56,156 nt of DNA. Origin: an uncultured Eubacteriales bacterium. Its GTDB lineage: Bacteria > Bacillota > Clostridia > Oscillospirales > Oscillospiraceae. Location: NCBI GenBank assembly GCA_900317855.1, contig ONIG01000010.1:1-56156 (forward strand). Direction: 5' to 3'. Of the stretch, positions 16,463 to 23,240 are shown piece after piece. A program made the position numbers and the translations under genes. The notes below the pieces were generated by a model. It was not told where the DNA came from and did no database searches. It worked only from the letters and a program-made list of their open reading frames with translations. The number at the start of each line of letters is the position of its first letter. Position 1 is the first letter of the stretch.

Positions 16463-16522
16463 TTGCTTCTTCCTTTCCTGCGTCCTGCGGTTAGTATGTC
16501 CCGGCGGCCGCGGCCTATCCGC

Positions 16523-18409
16523 TCACCAGCCGAGCGCGCGCGCCAGCGCCGTGAACGCCGTGCACAGCGCCATGCCCATTGCCGTCGGCAGCAGCGCCGC
16601 CAGCAGCGTCCATTTCATGCTGCCGGTCTCGCGCCGGATGGTCCAGAGCGTCGTCGAGCACGGCCAGTGCAGCAGGAAAAACAGCACGGCGCTCACGGCG
16701 GTCGTCCACGTCCAGCCGTTGGCGGTCAGCAGTGCGTGCATCTGTGCCAGCCCGAGCGAATCGCCCAGACTGCCCTGCGCCAGATACCCCATCACGGCGA
16801 TCGGCAGCACGATCTCGTTGGCCGGAAATCCGAGCACGAACGCCAGAAGCAGCACGCCGTCCATGCCCATCAGCCGCCCGAGCGGGTCGAGCGCATTCGC
16901 GCACCATGCCAGCAGGCTCGCGCCGCCGATGTGCACGTTTGCCAGCGTCCACAGGATCATCCCGGCCGGTGCGGCCACGGCGGCTGCGCGCCCGAGCACA
17001 AACAGCGTCCGGTCGAGCACGGAGCGCACGATCACCTGCCCGACCTGCGGCGCGCGGTACGGCGGCAGCTCCAGCGCAAAGGCCGACGGCCTGCCGCGCA
17101 GCACGGTCACGCTCAGCAGCCACGTCGCGCCGAACGTCAGCCCCACGCTCAGCACGAGTGCCGCCGTGAGCAGCAGCGCGCTGACGAGTGAGCTGCCGCC
17201 GGCCGCGGCGAAAAACATGGTCATGAGCGCGATGAGCGCCGGGAACCGCCCGTTGCACGGCATGAGGCTGTTGGTCAGCACGGCAAGCAGCCGCTCGCGC
17301 TCGGAGTCAATGATCCGGCAGCCGACCACGCCCGCCGCGTTGCAGCCGAGGCCCATGCACATCGTCAGCGCCTGCTTGCCGCACGCGTGGCAGGCGTGAA
17401 ACGGCCGGTCGAGGTTATACGCCACGCGCGGCAGATAGCCTGCGTCCTCGAGCAGCGTGAACAGCGGGAAAAAGATAGCCATCGGCGGCAGCATCACGGC
17501 CACGACCCATGCCAGCGTCCGGAACATGCCGTCCACCAGCAGCCCGTGCAGCCAGGCCGGCGCGTGCAGCGCCGTGAGCAGCGCCGAAAACTGCGCCTGC
17601 ACCCAGCCGAGCCCGCGCGCCAGCCACTCCGACGGGGCGTTCGCGCCCGCGATCGTCAGCCACAGCACGCCCGCCAGCCCCAGCAGCATGACGGGGTAGC
17701 CGGTCGCCCGGCTCGTGAGCAGGCGGTCGAGCCGCCGGTCGCGCGCGGCGTATTCGGCCGTGCCGTAAGTCACACACGCGCGGCAGATGTCCTCGGCCCG
17801 GCGCACATCGTCCGCGGGGTCGGATGGCGGCGGCGCGTCCGGCAGCGGCTGCGGCGCCGCCGCGACGGTGTCGAGCGCGTCAAGCAGGGCGGAGAGCGTT
17901 TTCTTCTTCCGCGCCGTCACGCCTACGACCGGCACGCCGAGCTGCGCCTGCAGCCCCGGCAGGTCGATGGTGATGCGCTTGCGCCGCGCCTCGTCGAGCA
18001 GGTTCACGCACACGATCAGGTTCGGCGTCACGCTGCGCACCTGCAGCGCGAGCACGAGCGTGCGCTCCAGGCACGTTGCGTCGCACACGACGACCACGGC
18101 GTCGGCCTCACCGCCGCGCACAAAGTCGCACGCGACGGCCTCCTCCGCCGAGTGCGGACACAGGGAGTATGTGCCCGGAATGTCCACGAATAAATAATTC
18201 TCCCGCGCCGAGCGGCACCGGCCGCATGCGCAGCCGACGGTCTTGCCCGCCCAGTTGCCGGTGTGCTGGTGCATCCCGGTCAGGGCGTTGAAGACGGTGC
18301 TCTTGCCGACGTTCGGATTGCCCGCCAGCGCCACGACGCGCTCGCCCGCCCGGCGTGTGCCGCCGAACGCGGCCGCGTGCGCGCCGACAGAGCGGTGCGT
18401 CAGTCCCAT
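16523..18409 (-). CDS. feoB: Ferrous iron transport protein B
   Basis: A 628-residue FeoB. The N-terminal G domain has G1 GNPNVGKS, G2 in the HTGNWAGKTV region, G3 DIPGTYSL and G4 NLLD. A helical spacer follows, then a membrane domain with two gate halves; conserved Cys are present in CHACGKQ and in NSLMPCNGRFPA. It imports Fe2+ across the inner membrane, coupled to GTP hydrolysis. The length is shorter than E. coli FeoB (about 770), typical of the compact clostridial form. Encoded 13 nt after feoA with GGGGG upstream of the ATG. Confidence 0.95.
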   Translation of the reverse strand: MGLTHRSVGAHAAAFGGTRRAGERVVALAGNPNVGKSTVFNALTGMHQHTGNWAGKTVGCACGRCRSARENYLFVDIPGTYSLCPHSAEEAVACDFVRGGEADAVVVVCDATCLERTLVLALQVRSVTPNLIVCVNLLDEARRKRITIDLPGLQAQLGVPVVGVTARKKKTLSALLDALDTVAAAPQPLPDAPPPSDPADDVRRAEDICRACVTYGTAEYAARDRRLDRLLTSRATGYPVMLLGLAGVLWLTIAGANAPSEWLARGLGWVQAQFSALLTALHAPAWLHGLLVDGMFRTLAWVVAVMLPPMAIFFPLFTLLEDAGYLPRVAYNLDRPFHACHACGKQALTMCMGLGCNAAGVVGCRIIDSERERLLAVLTNSLMPCNGRFPALIALMTMFFAAAGGSSLVSALLLTAALVLSVGLTFGATWLLSVTVLRGRPSAFALELPPYRAPQVGQVIVRSVLDRTLFVLGRAAAVAAPAGMILWTLANVHIGGASLLAWCANALDPLGRLMGMDGVLLLAFVLGFPANEIVLPIAVMGYLAQGSLGDSLGLAQMHALLTANGWTWTTAVSAVLFFLLHWPCSTTLWTIRRETGSMKWTLLAALLPTAMGMALCTAFTALARALGW

Positions 18410-18422
18410 GCGCGCACCCCCT

Positions 18423-18659
18423 TTATGTCACGGCCACGCGGATGCCGCGGCAGTCGCACCGCCGCAGCGCGATCACGGTGCCGCGGATGAGATAGGCGCT
18501 CGGGTCGCCCATGGGGCTGCGGCCGAGGCAGACGACGTGCGTGTTTTCGATCAGGCCAAGGTCACGCAGCCGCCGCTGCATCCCGTCGGGTGCACACACG
18601 CTGCGCACGGTCGCGCTCTGGCCGGGCTGCAGCTCGCTGAGCGTTTGGATGTGTGTCAT
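18423..18659 (-). CDS. feoA: Ferrous iron transport protein A
   Basis: A 78-residue SH3-like FeoA domain: LSELQPGQSATVRSV, RRLRDLGLIENTHVVCL, and the end LRRCDCRGIRVAVT. It is a small cytoplasmic partner of FeoB and is encoded directly before it. The ATG at 18659 is preceded by GGAGGAAGGGG. A small palindrome GGAGGC/GCCTCC (18679-18694) lies just upstream of the ribosome binding site. No recognisable Fur box was found. Confidence 0.92.
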   Translation of the reverse strand: MTHIQTLSELQPGQSATVRSVCAPDGMQRRLRDLGLIENTHVVCLGRSPMGDPSAYLIRGTVIALRRCDCRGIRVAVT

Positions 18660-18736
18660 GGTTGCTTCCCCTTCCTCCGGAGGCGGGTGCCTCCCGTACC
18701 CATGGTATTCGGCAGGGTGCGCGCGGGTGCGGGCGG

Positions 18737-18765
18737 TTGCATTTTTGTGCCCGGCGTGGTATTAT
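18737..18765 (+). promoter_or_regulatory. Promoter of the ribbon-helix-helix gene
   Basis: TTGCAT (18737-18742), 17-nt spacer, TATTAT (18760-18765) preceded by TGG. Confidence 0.65.
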
Positions 18766-18793
18766 CAGGAAAGACGAAGAAAGGAGCGGCATC

Positions 18794-18973
18794 ATGGCAG
18801 CATTTCAGATACCGCGCACACCGCACACGACGAACAAGACCATCCGCTTTCCGGATGATGTCATCGCGGACGTGGAGACGGCCATTGCGGGCAAGGACTG
18901 CACGTTTTCCGCGTTCGTGATCGCGGCGGTGCGCAGCGCGCTCGCGCAGCTGGCGGAGTCCCCGGAGACGTGA
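18794..18973 (+). CDS. Ribbon-helix-helix small DNA-binding-type protein (YlcI/YnfO-like)
   Basis: A 59-residue protein; AAAGGAG precedes the ATG at 18794. The core KTIRFPDDVIADVETAIAG then CTFSAFVIAAVRSAL fits a ribbon-helix-helix fold: one beta strand followed by two helices, as in Arc and MetJ-type proteins. It has its own promoter and no toxin-like partner next to it. It may be a transcriptional regulator or an orphan antitoxin-like protein. Confidence 0.7.
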   Translation: MAAFQIPRTPHTTNKTIRFPDDVIADVETAIAGKDCTFSAFVIAAVRSALAQLAESPET

Positions 18974-18980
18974 ACGCGCC

Positions 18981-19009
18981 TTGCGCGCGGGCGCAGGGTG
19001 TAGTATAAT
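18981..19009 (+). promoter_or_regulatory. Promoter of the Nif11-like gene
   Basis: TTGCGC (18981-18986), 17-nt spacer, perfect TATAAT (19004-19009). Confidence 0.72.
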
Positions 19010-19041
19010 GCAGGAAAATACCTGTATCAGGAGTGACCGAT

Positions 19042-19383
19042 ATGGCAGACAAACCGAAAACGAATGTGGACAAGTTCTTTGAGATTTATGATGCGGACCC
19101 CGCCCTGCAGGCGCGCGTGCAGCAGGCGATGGACTGCTATCCCGGCAGTCTCGAGATCCGGGACGTGATGACCGAGCACGTGCTCCTGCCGGTGGCGGAG
19201 GAGCTGGGCCTGCCGTTCACGCTCAAGGAGCTGCGCAATTATGAGCTGCTCAAGTGGGGCCGCCAGCACCAGGACCGCGAGCTGACGGACGATGAGATGG
19301 CGGCCGATGACGAGACGACCTACTGGCTGCTCGACCGCGGCTGGTCGAACGACGAGGCCACCTTCTGCGGCGGCGAGCATTGA
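19042..19383 (+). CDS. Nif11-like domain small protein
   Basis: A 113-residue acidic protein. ATG at 19042 is chosen because AGGAG ends 8 nt upstream; a GTG at 19033 overlaps that site. Residues about 8-65 (VDKFFEIYDADPALQARVQQ, then VAEELGLPFTLKELRNY) follow the Nif11 pattern: FL..L..DP.LQ..L, then A.E.G..FT..EL. Nif11 domains occur in leader parts of some ribosomally made peptides and near nitrogenase genes. The C-terminal part ends WSNDEATFCGGEH with one Cys. No peptide-modifying enzyme gene is in the window, so function is open. It has its own promoter and terminator. Confidence 0.55.
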   Translation: MADKPKTNVDKFFEIYDADPALQARVQQAMDCYPGSLEIRDVMTEHVLLPVAEELGLPFTLKELRNYELLKWGRQHQDRELTDDEMAADDETTYWLLDRGWSNDEATFCGGEH

Positions 19384-19390
19384 GGTATGC

Positions 19391-19423
19391 AAAAAAGGCG
19401 CGCACCGGCTGGTGCGCGCCTTT
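19391..19423. terminator. Bidirectional Rho-independent terminator
   Basis: AAAGGCGCGCACC-GGCT-GGTGCGCGCCTTT, preceded by more A residues. It serves the Nif11-like gene and the convergent aldolase gene. Confidence 0.88.
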
Positions 19424-19441
19424 GCCATATCCAAATCTTCT

Positions 19442-20215
19442 TTACAGTCGGCTTCGAATGTCCTCCACATCGCGCTTCACGCTCTGGATGAACAGCGCGG
19501 CGTCGAGGCTGTATGCCATGGCGTCGAAGCCCCTGCGGAAGCCGTCGACCACGCCGTCGGCCGTGCCGGTGAAGAACATGCAGTACTTTCCGGCCGCACG
19601 GCAGGCGGCGACGATGCGCGTGACGGCCGCCTGAAATTCCGGCGCGTCGAACTGCCCCGGCATGCCCATCGAGATCGACAGGTCGAACGGCCCGACGAAG
19701 ATGCCGTCCACACCGTCCACGGCGCAGATGTCCTCGATGATGGCGAGCGCCTCGGCGGTCTCGCACTGCGGGAAGAGCAGGGTCTCGCCGTTGAAGTGGC
19801 GCATGGTCTCCGGCACGGAGCCGAGCCCGTCAAAGCCCCAGCCGTCCTTGCGCGACGGGCAGAAGCCCCGCTGGCCGATGGGGTAATATTTTGCGTAGTC
19901 CACGAGCGCGAGCACCTGCTCGAGTGTCTTGACGTTCGGCACGATCAGGCCCTGCACGCCGACGTCGAGCAGCTTGAGCACGGCGGGGCGGCTGATCTCG
20001 CGCACGCGCGCGATCGGGCAGATGCCGCTCAGCTCGGCGGCGCGCACGAGCGCGGCGGTGGTCTCGGCCTCGATGGGGGAGTGCTCGTTGTCGATGATGG
20101 CAAAGTCGAGCCCCGTGCGGCCGAGGCACTCCATAAGGCTCACGCTGGCAGTGTCAAAAAAGGTGCCGATGGGCTGTGTACAGGCGGCGAGCTTCTGTTT
20201 GAGCGTGTTTTCCAT
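19442..20215 (-). CDS. HpcH/HpaI family aldolase
   Basis: A 257-residue (beta/alpha)8 aldolase; the ATG at 20215 has AAGGAGG upstream. Family motifs include DFAIIDNEHSPIE (a metal-site region), LIVPNVKTLEQV, PIGQRGFCPSRKDGWG and VDGIFVGPFDLSISMGMPG. Family members cleave 2-keto-3-deoxy acids (e.g. 4-hydroxy-2-oxoheptanedioate or 2-dehydro-3-deoxyglucarate) to pyruvate and an aldehyde with a divalent metal. The exact substrate is unknown and there are no pathway neighbours. Its own promoter lies upstream. Confidence 0.9.
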   Translation of the reverse strand: MENTLKQKLAACTQPIGTFFDTASVSLMECLGRTGLDFAIIDNEHSPIEAETTAALVRAAELSGICPIARVREISRPAVLKLLDVGVQGLIVPNVKTLEQVLALVDYAKYYPIGQRGFCPSRKDGWGFDGLGSVPETMRHFNGETLLFPQCETAEALAIIEDICAVDGVDGIFVGPFDLSISMGMPGQFDAPEFQAAVTRIVAACRAAGKYCMFFTGTADGVVDGFRRGFDAMAYSLDAALFIQSVKRDVEDIRSRL

Positions 20216-20248
20216 GCGGATTCCTCCTTGTCTTGTCTCGATGCCCCG

Positions 20249-20277
20249 ATTATACGTGCATTTTGGCGGGATGGCAA
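20249..20277 (-). promoter_or_regulatory. Promoter of the aldolase gene
   Basis: On the minus strand: TTGCCA (20272-20277), 17-nt spacer, perfect TATAAT (20249-20254). Confidence 0.78.
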
Positions 20278-20341
20278 GTGCCGCTTCACGCACATTTGCG
20301 CCCGCCGCCGCATAGGGAATAGCGGGACAGGAGGTGAGTGC

Positions 20342-20419
20342 ATGGAACTCGGCATTGCGTCCGGCTGGGCGGCAACGGGCCTTAACCAGAGCGTGAAGCA
20401 GCTGACGGATAATAAATAA
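20342..20419 (+). CDS. Possible 25-residue microprotein with a very strong ribosome binding site
   Basis: ATG at 20342 is preceded by AGGAGGTGA, a full match to the 16S rRNA anti-Shine-Dalgarno end, and followed by a 25-codon frame to TAA at 20419 (starts MELGIASGWAATG, ends QLTDNK). A Rho-independent terminator follows 18 nt later, so the unit looks like a complete tiny gene. No similarity is recognised; no clear promoter was found upstream. Confidence 0.5.
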   Translation: MELGIASGWAATGLNQSVKQLTDNK

Positions 20420-20437
20420 TCAATAATCGGGCATAGC

Positions 20438-20472
20438 AAGGCCACCGGAGTGTAAGAGCTCCGGCGGCCTTT
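20438..20472 (+). terminator. Rho-independent terminator
   Basis: AAGGCC-A-CCGGAG-TGTAAGAG-CTCCGG-C-GGCCTT followed by TT; closes the 25-codon unit. Confidence 0.8.
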
Positions 20473-20584
20473 AGGCTTTAAGTTTCTGCGCTGTCCGGTG
20501 TCTGTTTTTGCCTCAGAATTTTGACAACACTTTTGACAACAGTTTGCGTCTCAAAACGTTCCGGAGCGCGCCGAAAGGGAAACG

Positions 20585-20635
20585 AAAAAACCGTTGAAAA
20601 ATCAAGGTTTTCTTGAAATTTCAACGGTTTCTTTT
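20585..20635 (-). terminator. Terminator behind distal tRNA-Lys-like unit
   Basis: On the minus strand AAACCGTTGAAA with TTTCAACGGTTT forms a long AT-rich stem (interior arms CAAGAAAA/TTTTCTTG region partly paired), followed by TTTTTTCG. It follows directly after the CCA of the unit at 20636-20695. Confidence 0.8.
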
Positions 20636-20695
20636 TGGTGCTCCAGCGGGGATTTCCCCTATCGGGGATAGACTTCGACTCCCCGGGCGCGACCG
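20636..20695 (-). repeat. tRNA-Lys-derived tandem unit 2
   Basis: On the minus strand the last 19 nt are identical to the 3' end of tRNA-Lys including CCA (complement of TGGTGCTCCAGCGGGGATT). The T-arm-like stem is changed to GGGG-AAAT-CCCC. A hairpin CGGGGA/TCCCCG with loop GTCGAAGTCTA-type sequence lies upstream of it. It differs from unit 1 at only a few positions. No D-arm or anticodon arm is present, so it cannot be a normal tRNA. Confidence 0.75.
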
Positions 20696-20696
20696 G

Positions 20697-20735
20697 AAAA
20701 AAATATTCCCCGCCGAAAGGCGAGGAATATTTTTT
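20697..20735 (-). terminator. Terminator behind tRNA-Lys-like unit 1
   Basis: On the minus strand AAAAATATTCC-T-CGCC-TTTC-GGCG-G-GGAATATTTTT, right after the CCA of unit 1. Confidence 0.85.
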
Positions 20736-20794
20736 GGTGCTCCAGCGGGGATTTCCCCTGACGGGGATAAACTTCGACTCCCCGGGCGCGACCA
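20735..20794 (-). repeat. tRNA-Lys-derived tandem unit 1
   Basis: A 60-nt unit almost identical to 20636-20695. The minus-strand 3' end copies the tRNA-Lys acceptor 3' strand, discriminator and CCA; the 5' part GGTCGCGCCCGGGGAGTCG is unrelated to tRNA-Lys. The pair may arise from recombination at a tRNA 3' end or be maintained as tRNA-like small RNAs. Confidence 0.75.
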
Positions 20795-20832
20795 GAAAAA
20801 ATCTCCCCGCCAAAAAGGCGAGGAGATTTTTT
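20795..20832 (-). terminator. Terminator of the tRNA operon (behind tRNA-Lys)
   Basis: On the minus strand AAATCTCC-T-CGCC-TTTTT-GGCG-G-GGAGATTT followed by TTTC, directly after the tRNA-Lys CCA. Confidence 0.88.
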
Positions 20833-20908
20833 TGGTGCTCCAGCGGGGATTCGAACCCCGGACACCCTGCTTAAAAGGCAGGTGCTCTGCCTACTGAGCT
20901 ACTGGGGC
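20833..20908 (-). tRNA. tRNA-Lys (anticodon TTT)
   Basis: 76 nt including encoded CCA. Anticodon loop CTTTTAA between CCTGC/GCAGG arms; T-loop GGTTCGAATCC; D-arm AGCTCAGTAGGCAGAGC. The acceptor is GCCCCAG / CTGGAGC, which leaves a C3-A70 mismatch (an otherwise expected T at position 3 is C). Confidence 0.93.
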
Positions 20909-21050
20909 ATATCGGTGTGAAAAAGTTTGTGCTATCCAAAATATCAGACGCGAATCCAGCGAAGCGATTCGCGGCTGAAGAAGGAGCTGGTGTTCGGAAA
21001 CGGATGCTTTCTGCTTGCAGGAAGCAGGAGTTGGAAGAACATCAGCGACG

Positions 21051-21124
21051 TGGCTGGGATGGCGGGATTCGAACCCACGATATCAGAGTCAAAGTCTGGT
21101 GTGTTACCATTACACTACATCCCA
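21051..21124 (-). tRNA. tRNA-Gln (anticodon TTG)
   Basis: 74 nt including encoded CCA. Acceptor TGGGATG / CATCCCA with the U1-A72 pair typical of tRNA-Gln; anticodon loop CTTTGAC; T-loop GGTTCGAATCC. It lies 142 nt upstream of tRNA-Lys on the same strand; the spacer holds a small GCGAATC/GATTCGC hairpin. Confidence 0.95.
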
Positions 21125-21176
21125 ATATCGGGGCAAAATCAACGGGGATCGGGATCACTCCCAATCCCCGATTTCG

Positions 21177-21253
21177 TGGGGTGGGTAAAGGGGTTCGAAC
21201 CCTCGACACCCGGAACCACAATCCGGTGCTCTCCCGACTGAGCTATACCCACC
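21177..21253 (-). tRNA. tRNA-His (anticodon GTG)
   Basis: 77 nt including encoded CCA and the extra G at position -1 opposite discriminator C, diagnostic for tRNA-His. Acceptor GTGGGTA / TACCCAC; anticodon loop TTGTGGT. Confidence 0.95.
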
Positions 21254-21265
21254 ATAGATCTGAAA

Positions 21266-21342
<77 letters not shown>

Positions 21343-21375
21343 GCATGCAATATTTGGCTGCCCGCCCAGAAGGTA

Positions 21376-21449
21376 TGGAGCGGGTGATGGGAATCGAACC
21401 CACGTATCCAGCTTGGAAGGCTGGTGTTCTACCATTGAACTACACCCGC
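21376..21449 (-). tRNA. tRNA-Gly (anticodon TCC)
   Basis: 74 nt including encoded CCA. Anticodon loop CTTCCAA; acceptor GCGGGTG / CACCCGC. It is the first gene of the minus-strand Gly-Arg-His-Gln-Lys cluster. Confidence 0.95.
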
Positions 21450-21540
21450 AGAGGTCGTCCCACATTCAGCTTTACGAATATACCATCCCTGCACGGTGTT
21501 TGTCAAGCAAAACCTGTTCAAAATGCGAAAAAATCGCAAA

Positions 21541-21570
21541 CCGGGGGACGGCACAGGCCGTCCCCGCGGA
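21541..21570. terminator. Possible terminator of the DUF1846 gene
   Basis: An 8-bp stem GGGGACGG / CCGTCCCC with a 6-nt loop. On the minus strand a T run follows only about 11 nt after the stem, so it is a weak terminator. Confidence 0.45.
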
Positions 21571-21574
21571 TTTT

Positions 21575-23059
21575 TCAGCGGTGAAAGAGCTTTTTGGTCT
21601 GGAAGCGCGGCTCGAACGTGATGTTCACCTCAAGCTTTTTGAACACGTTTTCATCCACGTGCGAGAGGATGACGGACGAGTGCGCCTCGCAGTGTGCGAG
21701 CTTTTCGAGCTGCTGCATGGCGATCTCTGCGGTCGGGTCGTTCACGGCGCAGATGCTCAGCGCCACGAGCACCTCGTCGGTGTGCAGGCGCGGATTGTGG
21801 TTGCCCAGATGCTCGACTTTCAGGTGCTGGATCGGCTCGATGATCTCGGGCGAGATGAGCGTGACGTCCTTCGGAATGCCGCCGAGATATTTGAGCGCGT
21901 TGAGCAGGCAGGCGGCGCTCGCGCCGAGCAGGGAAGAGGTCTTGCCGGTGATGATCGTGCCGTCGGGCATCTCGATGGCGACGGCGGGGGCGCCGGTCTC
22001 CTCGGCGCGCCGGAGCGCCGCGCCCACGACCGGGCGGTCGGCCGCCGTCAGGCCGAGCTGGTTGAGCAGCAGCTCCTGCCGCTGCGTCTCGACCGGGGCG
22101 CACAGGCCGCGCAGCTGCGCGCAGGCGGTGGCGTAGTAGCGGCGCAGGATCTCCTGCCTGGCGGCGGCGCAGCAGACGGCGTCGTCGCTGATGCAGTAGC
22201 CCGCCATGTTCACGCCCATGTCCGTGGGGCTCTTGTACGGCGAGCTGCCGTAGATGCGCTGGAACATGGCGTTGAGCACGGGGAAGATCTCCACGTCGCG
22301 GTTATAGTTGACGGTCGTCACGCCGTAGGCCTCGAGGTGGAAGGGGTCGATCATGTTCACGTCGTCGAGGTCGACGGTCGCGGCCTCGTAGGCGAGGTTC
22401 ACGGGGTGGCGCAGCGGCAGGTTCCAGATCGGGAACGTCTCGAACTTGGCGTAGCCCGCGCACACGCCGCGCTTGTGCTCGTGGTAGAGCTGGCTCAGGC
22501 AGGTGGCCATCTTGCCGCTGCCGGGGCCGGGCGCGGTCACGACGATGAGGCTGCGCGTCGTCTCGATATAGTCGTTGCGGCCGAAGCCGTCGTCGCTGAC
22601 GATGCGCGCGATGTCGGACGGGTAGTCCGGGATGATGTAGTGCCGGTACACGCGGATGCCGAGCGCCTCGAGCCGGCGCTGGAACTTCTCGGCCGCGGGC
22701 TGGCCGCGGTGGTGCGTGATGACGACGCTGCTGACATACAGCCCGCAGCCCTGAAACGCGTCGATCAGGCGCAGGGTGTCGTCGTCATAGGTGATGCCGA
22801 GGTCGCCGCGGCGCTTGCTGCGCTCGATATCGTCGGCCGAGATGGCGATGATGATCTCCGCGTCGTCGCGCATCTCCATGAGCATGCGCACCTTGCTGTC
22901 GGGGGCGAAGCCCGGCAGCACGCGGGATGCGTGGTAGTCGTCAAAGAGTTTGCCGCCGAACTCCAGATACAGCTTGCCGCCGAACTGACTGATGCGCTCG
23001 CGGATCTTTTCCGACTGCATCCGGAGGTATTTGTCGTTGTCAAAGCCGATCGCCTGCAT
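21575..23059 (-). CDS. DUF1846 domain-containing protein
   Basis: A 494-residue protein; the ATG at 23059 has GAGGAGA 11 nt upstream. It matches the long, highly conserved DUF1846 family: start MQAIGFDNDKYLRMQSEKIR, then GKLYLEFGGKLFDDYHASRV, LVVTAPGPGSGKMATCLSQL (a P-loop-like segment) and PTDMGVNMAG. Members are cytoplasmic and common in Firmicutes; the biochemical role is not settled. Single gene with its own promoter, divergent from secA. Confidence 0.92.
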   Translation of the reverse strand: MQAIGFDNDKYLRMQSEKIRERISQFGGKLYLEFGGKLFDDYHASRVLPGFAPDSKVRMLMEMRDDAEIIIAISADDIERSKRRGDLGITYDDDTLRLIDAFQGCGLYVSSVVITHHRGQPAAEKFQRRLEALGIRVYRHYIIPDYPSDIARIVSDDGFGRNDYIETTRSLIVVTAPGPGSGKMATCLSQLYHEHKRGVCAGYAKFETFPIWNLPLRHPVNLAYEAATVDLDDVNMIDPFHLEAYGVTTVNYNRDVEIFPVLNAMFQRIYGSSPYKSPTDMGVNMAGYCISDDAVCCAAARQEILRRYYATACAQLRGLCAPVETQRQELLLNQLGLTAADRPVVGAALRRAEETGAPAVAIEMPDGTIITGKTSSLLGASAACLLNALKYLGGIPKDVTLISPEIIEPIQHLKVEHLGNHNPRLHTDEVLVALSICAVNDPTAEIAMQQLEKLAHCEAHSSVILSHVDENVFKKLEVNITFEPRFQTKKLFHR

Positions 23060-23101
23060 AGATGTTTCTCTCCTCTGTTTCAAGCTATCAAACAAACATA
23101 T

Positions 23102-23130
23102 ATTCTACAGCATTCGGCGTATTCCGGCAA
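23102..23130 (-). promoter_or_regulatory. Promoter of the DUF1846 gene
   Basis: On the minus strand: TTGCCG (23125-23130), 17-nt spacer, TAGAAT (23102-23107). Confidence 0.68.
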
Positions 23131-23198
23131 TGGGAAAATGCCCGATCCGGTAAAAATTTATTGCGGGGCCGATTCACTCTTTTTTTATTCATAAATGT

Positions 23199-23208
23199 AT
23201 GGTATAAT
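23199..23208 (+). promoter_or_regulatory. Extended -10 promoter of secA
   Basis: TATGGTATAAT: perfect TATAAT at 23203-23208 with an upstream TG. The expected -35 position is a T run rather than TTGACA. Confidence 0.6.
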
Positions 23209-23240
23209 CCTAAATTACACTGGACAAGGAGTGTCAACAA

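Noticed and set aside
20636..20832. A CRISPR-like array
   Set aside because: Only two full units exist, the intervening sequences are terminator hairpins, and no cas genes are present.
20478..20897. Open frames with internal repeats over the tRNA-Lys-like units
   Set aside because: The repeated peptides come from translating tRNA-derived repeats and terminators; the repeats are better explained as RNA-level units.
20636..20908. An attachment site pair of an integrated element at tRNA-Lys
   Set aside because: The 19-nt repeats of the tRNA 3' end are only about 100 bp apart with no integrase or cargo between them; a scar remains possible but an element is not present.
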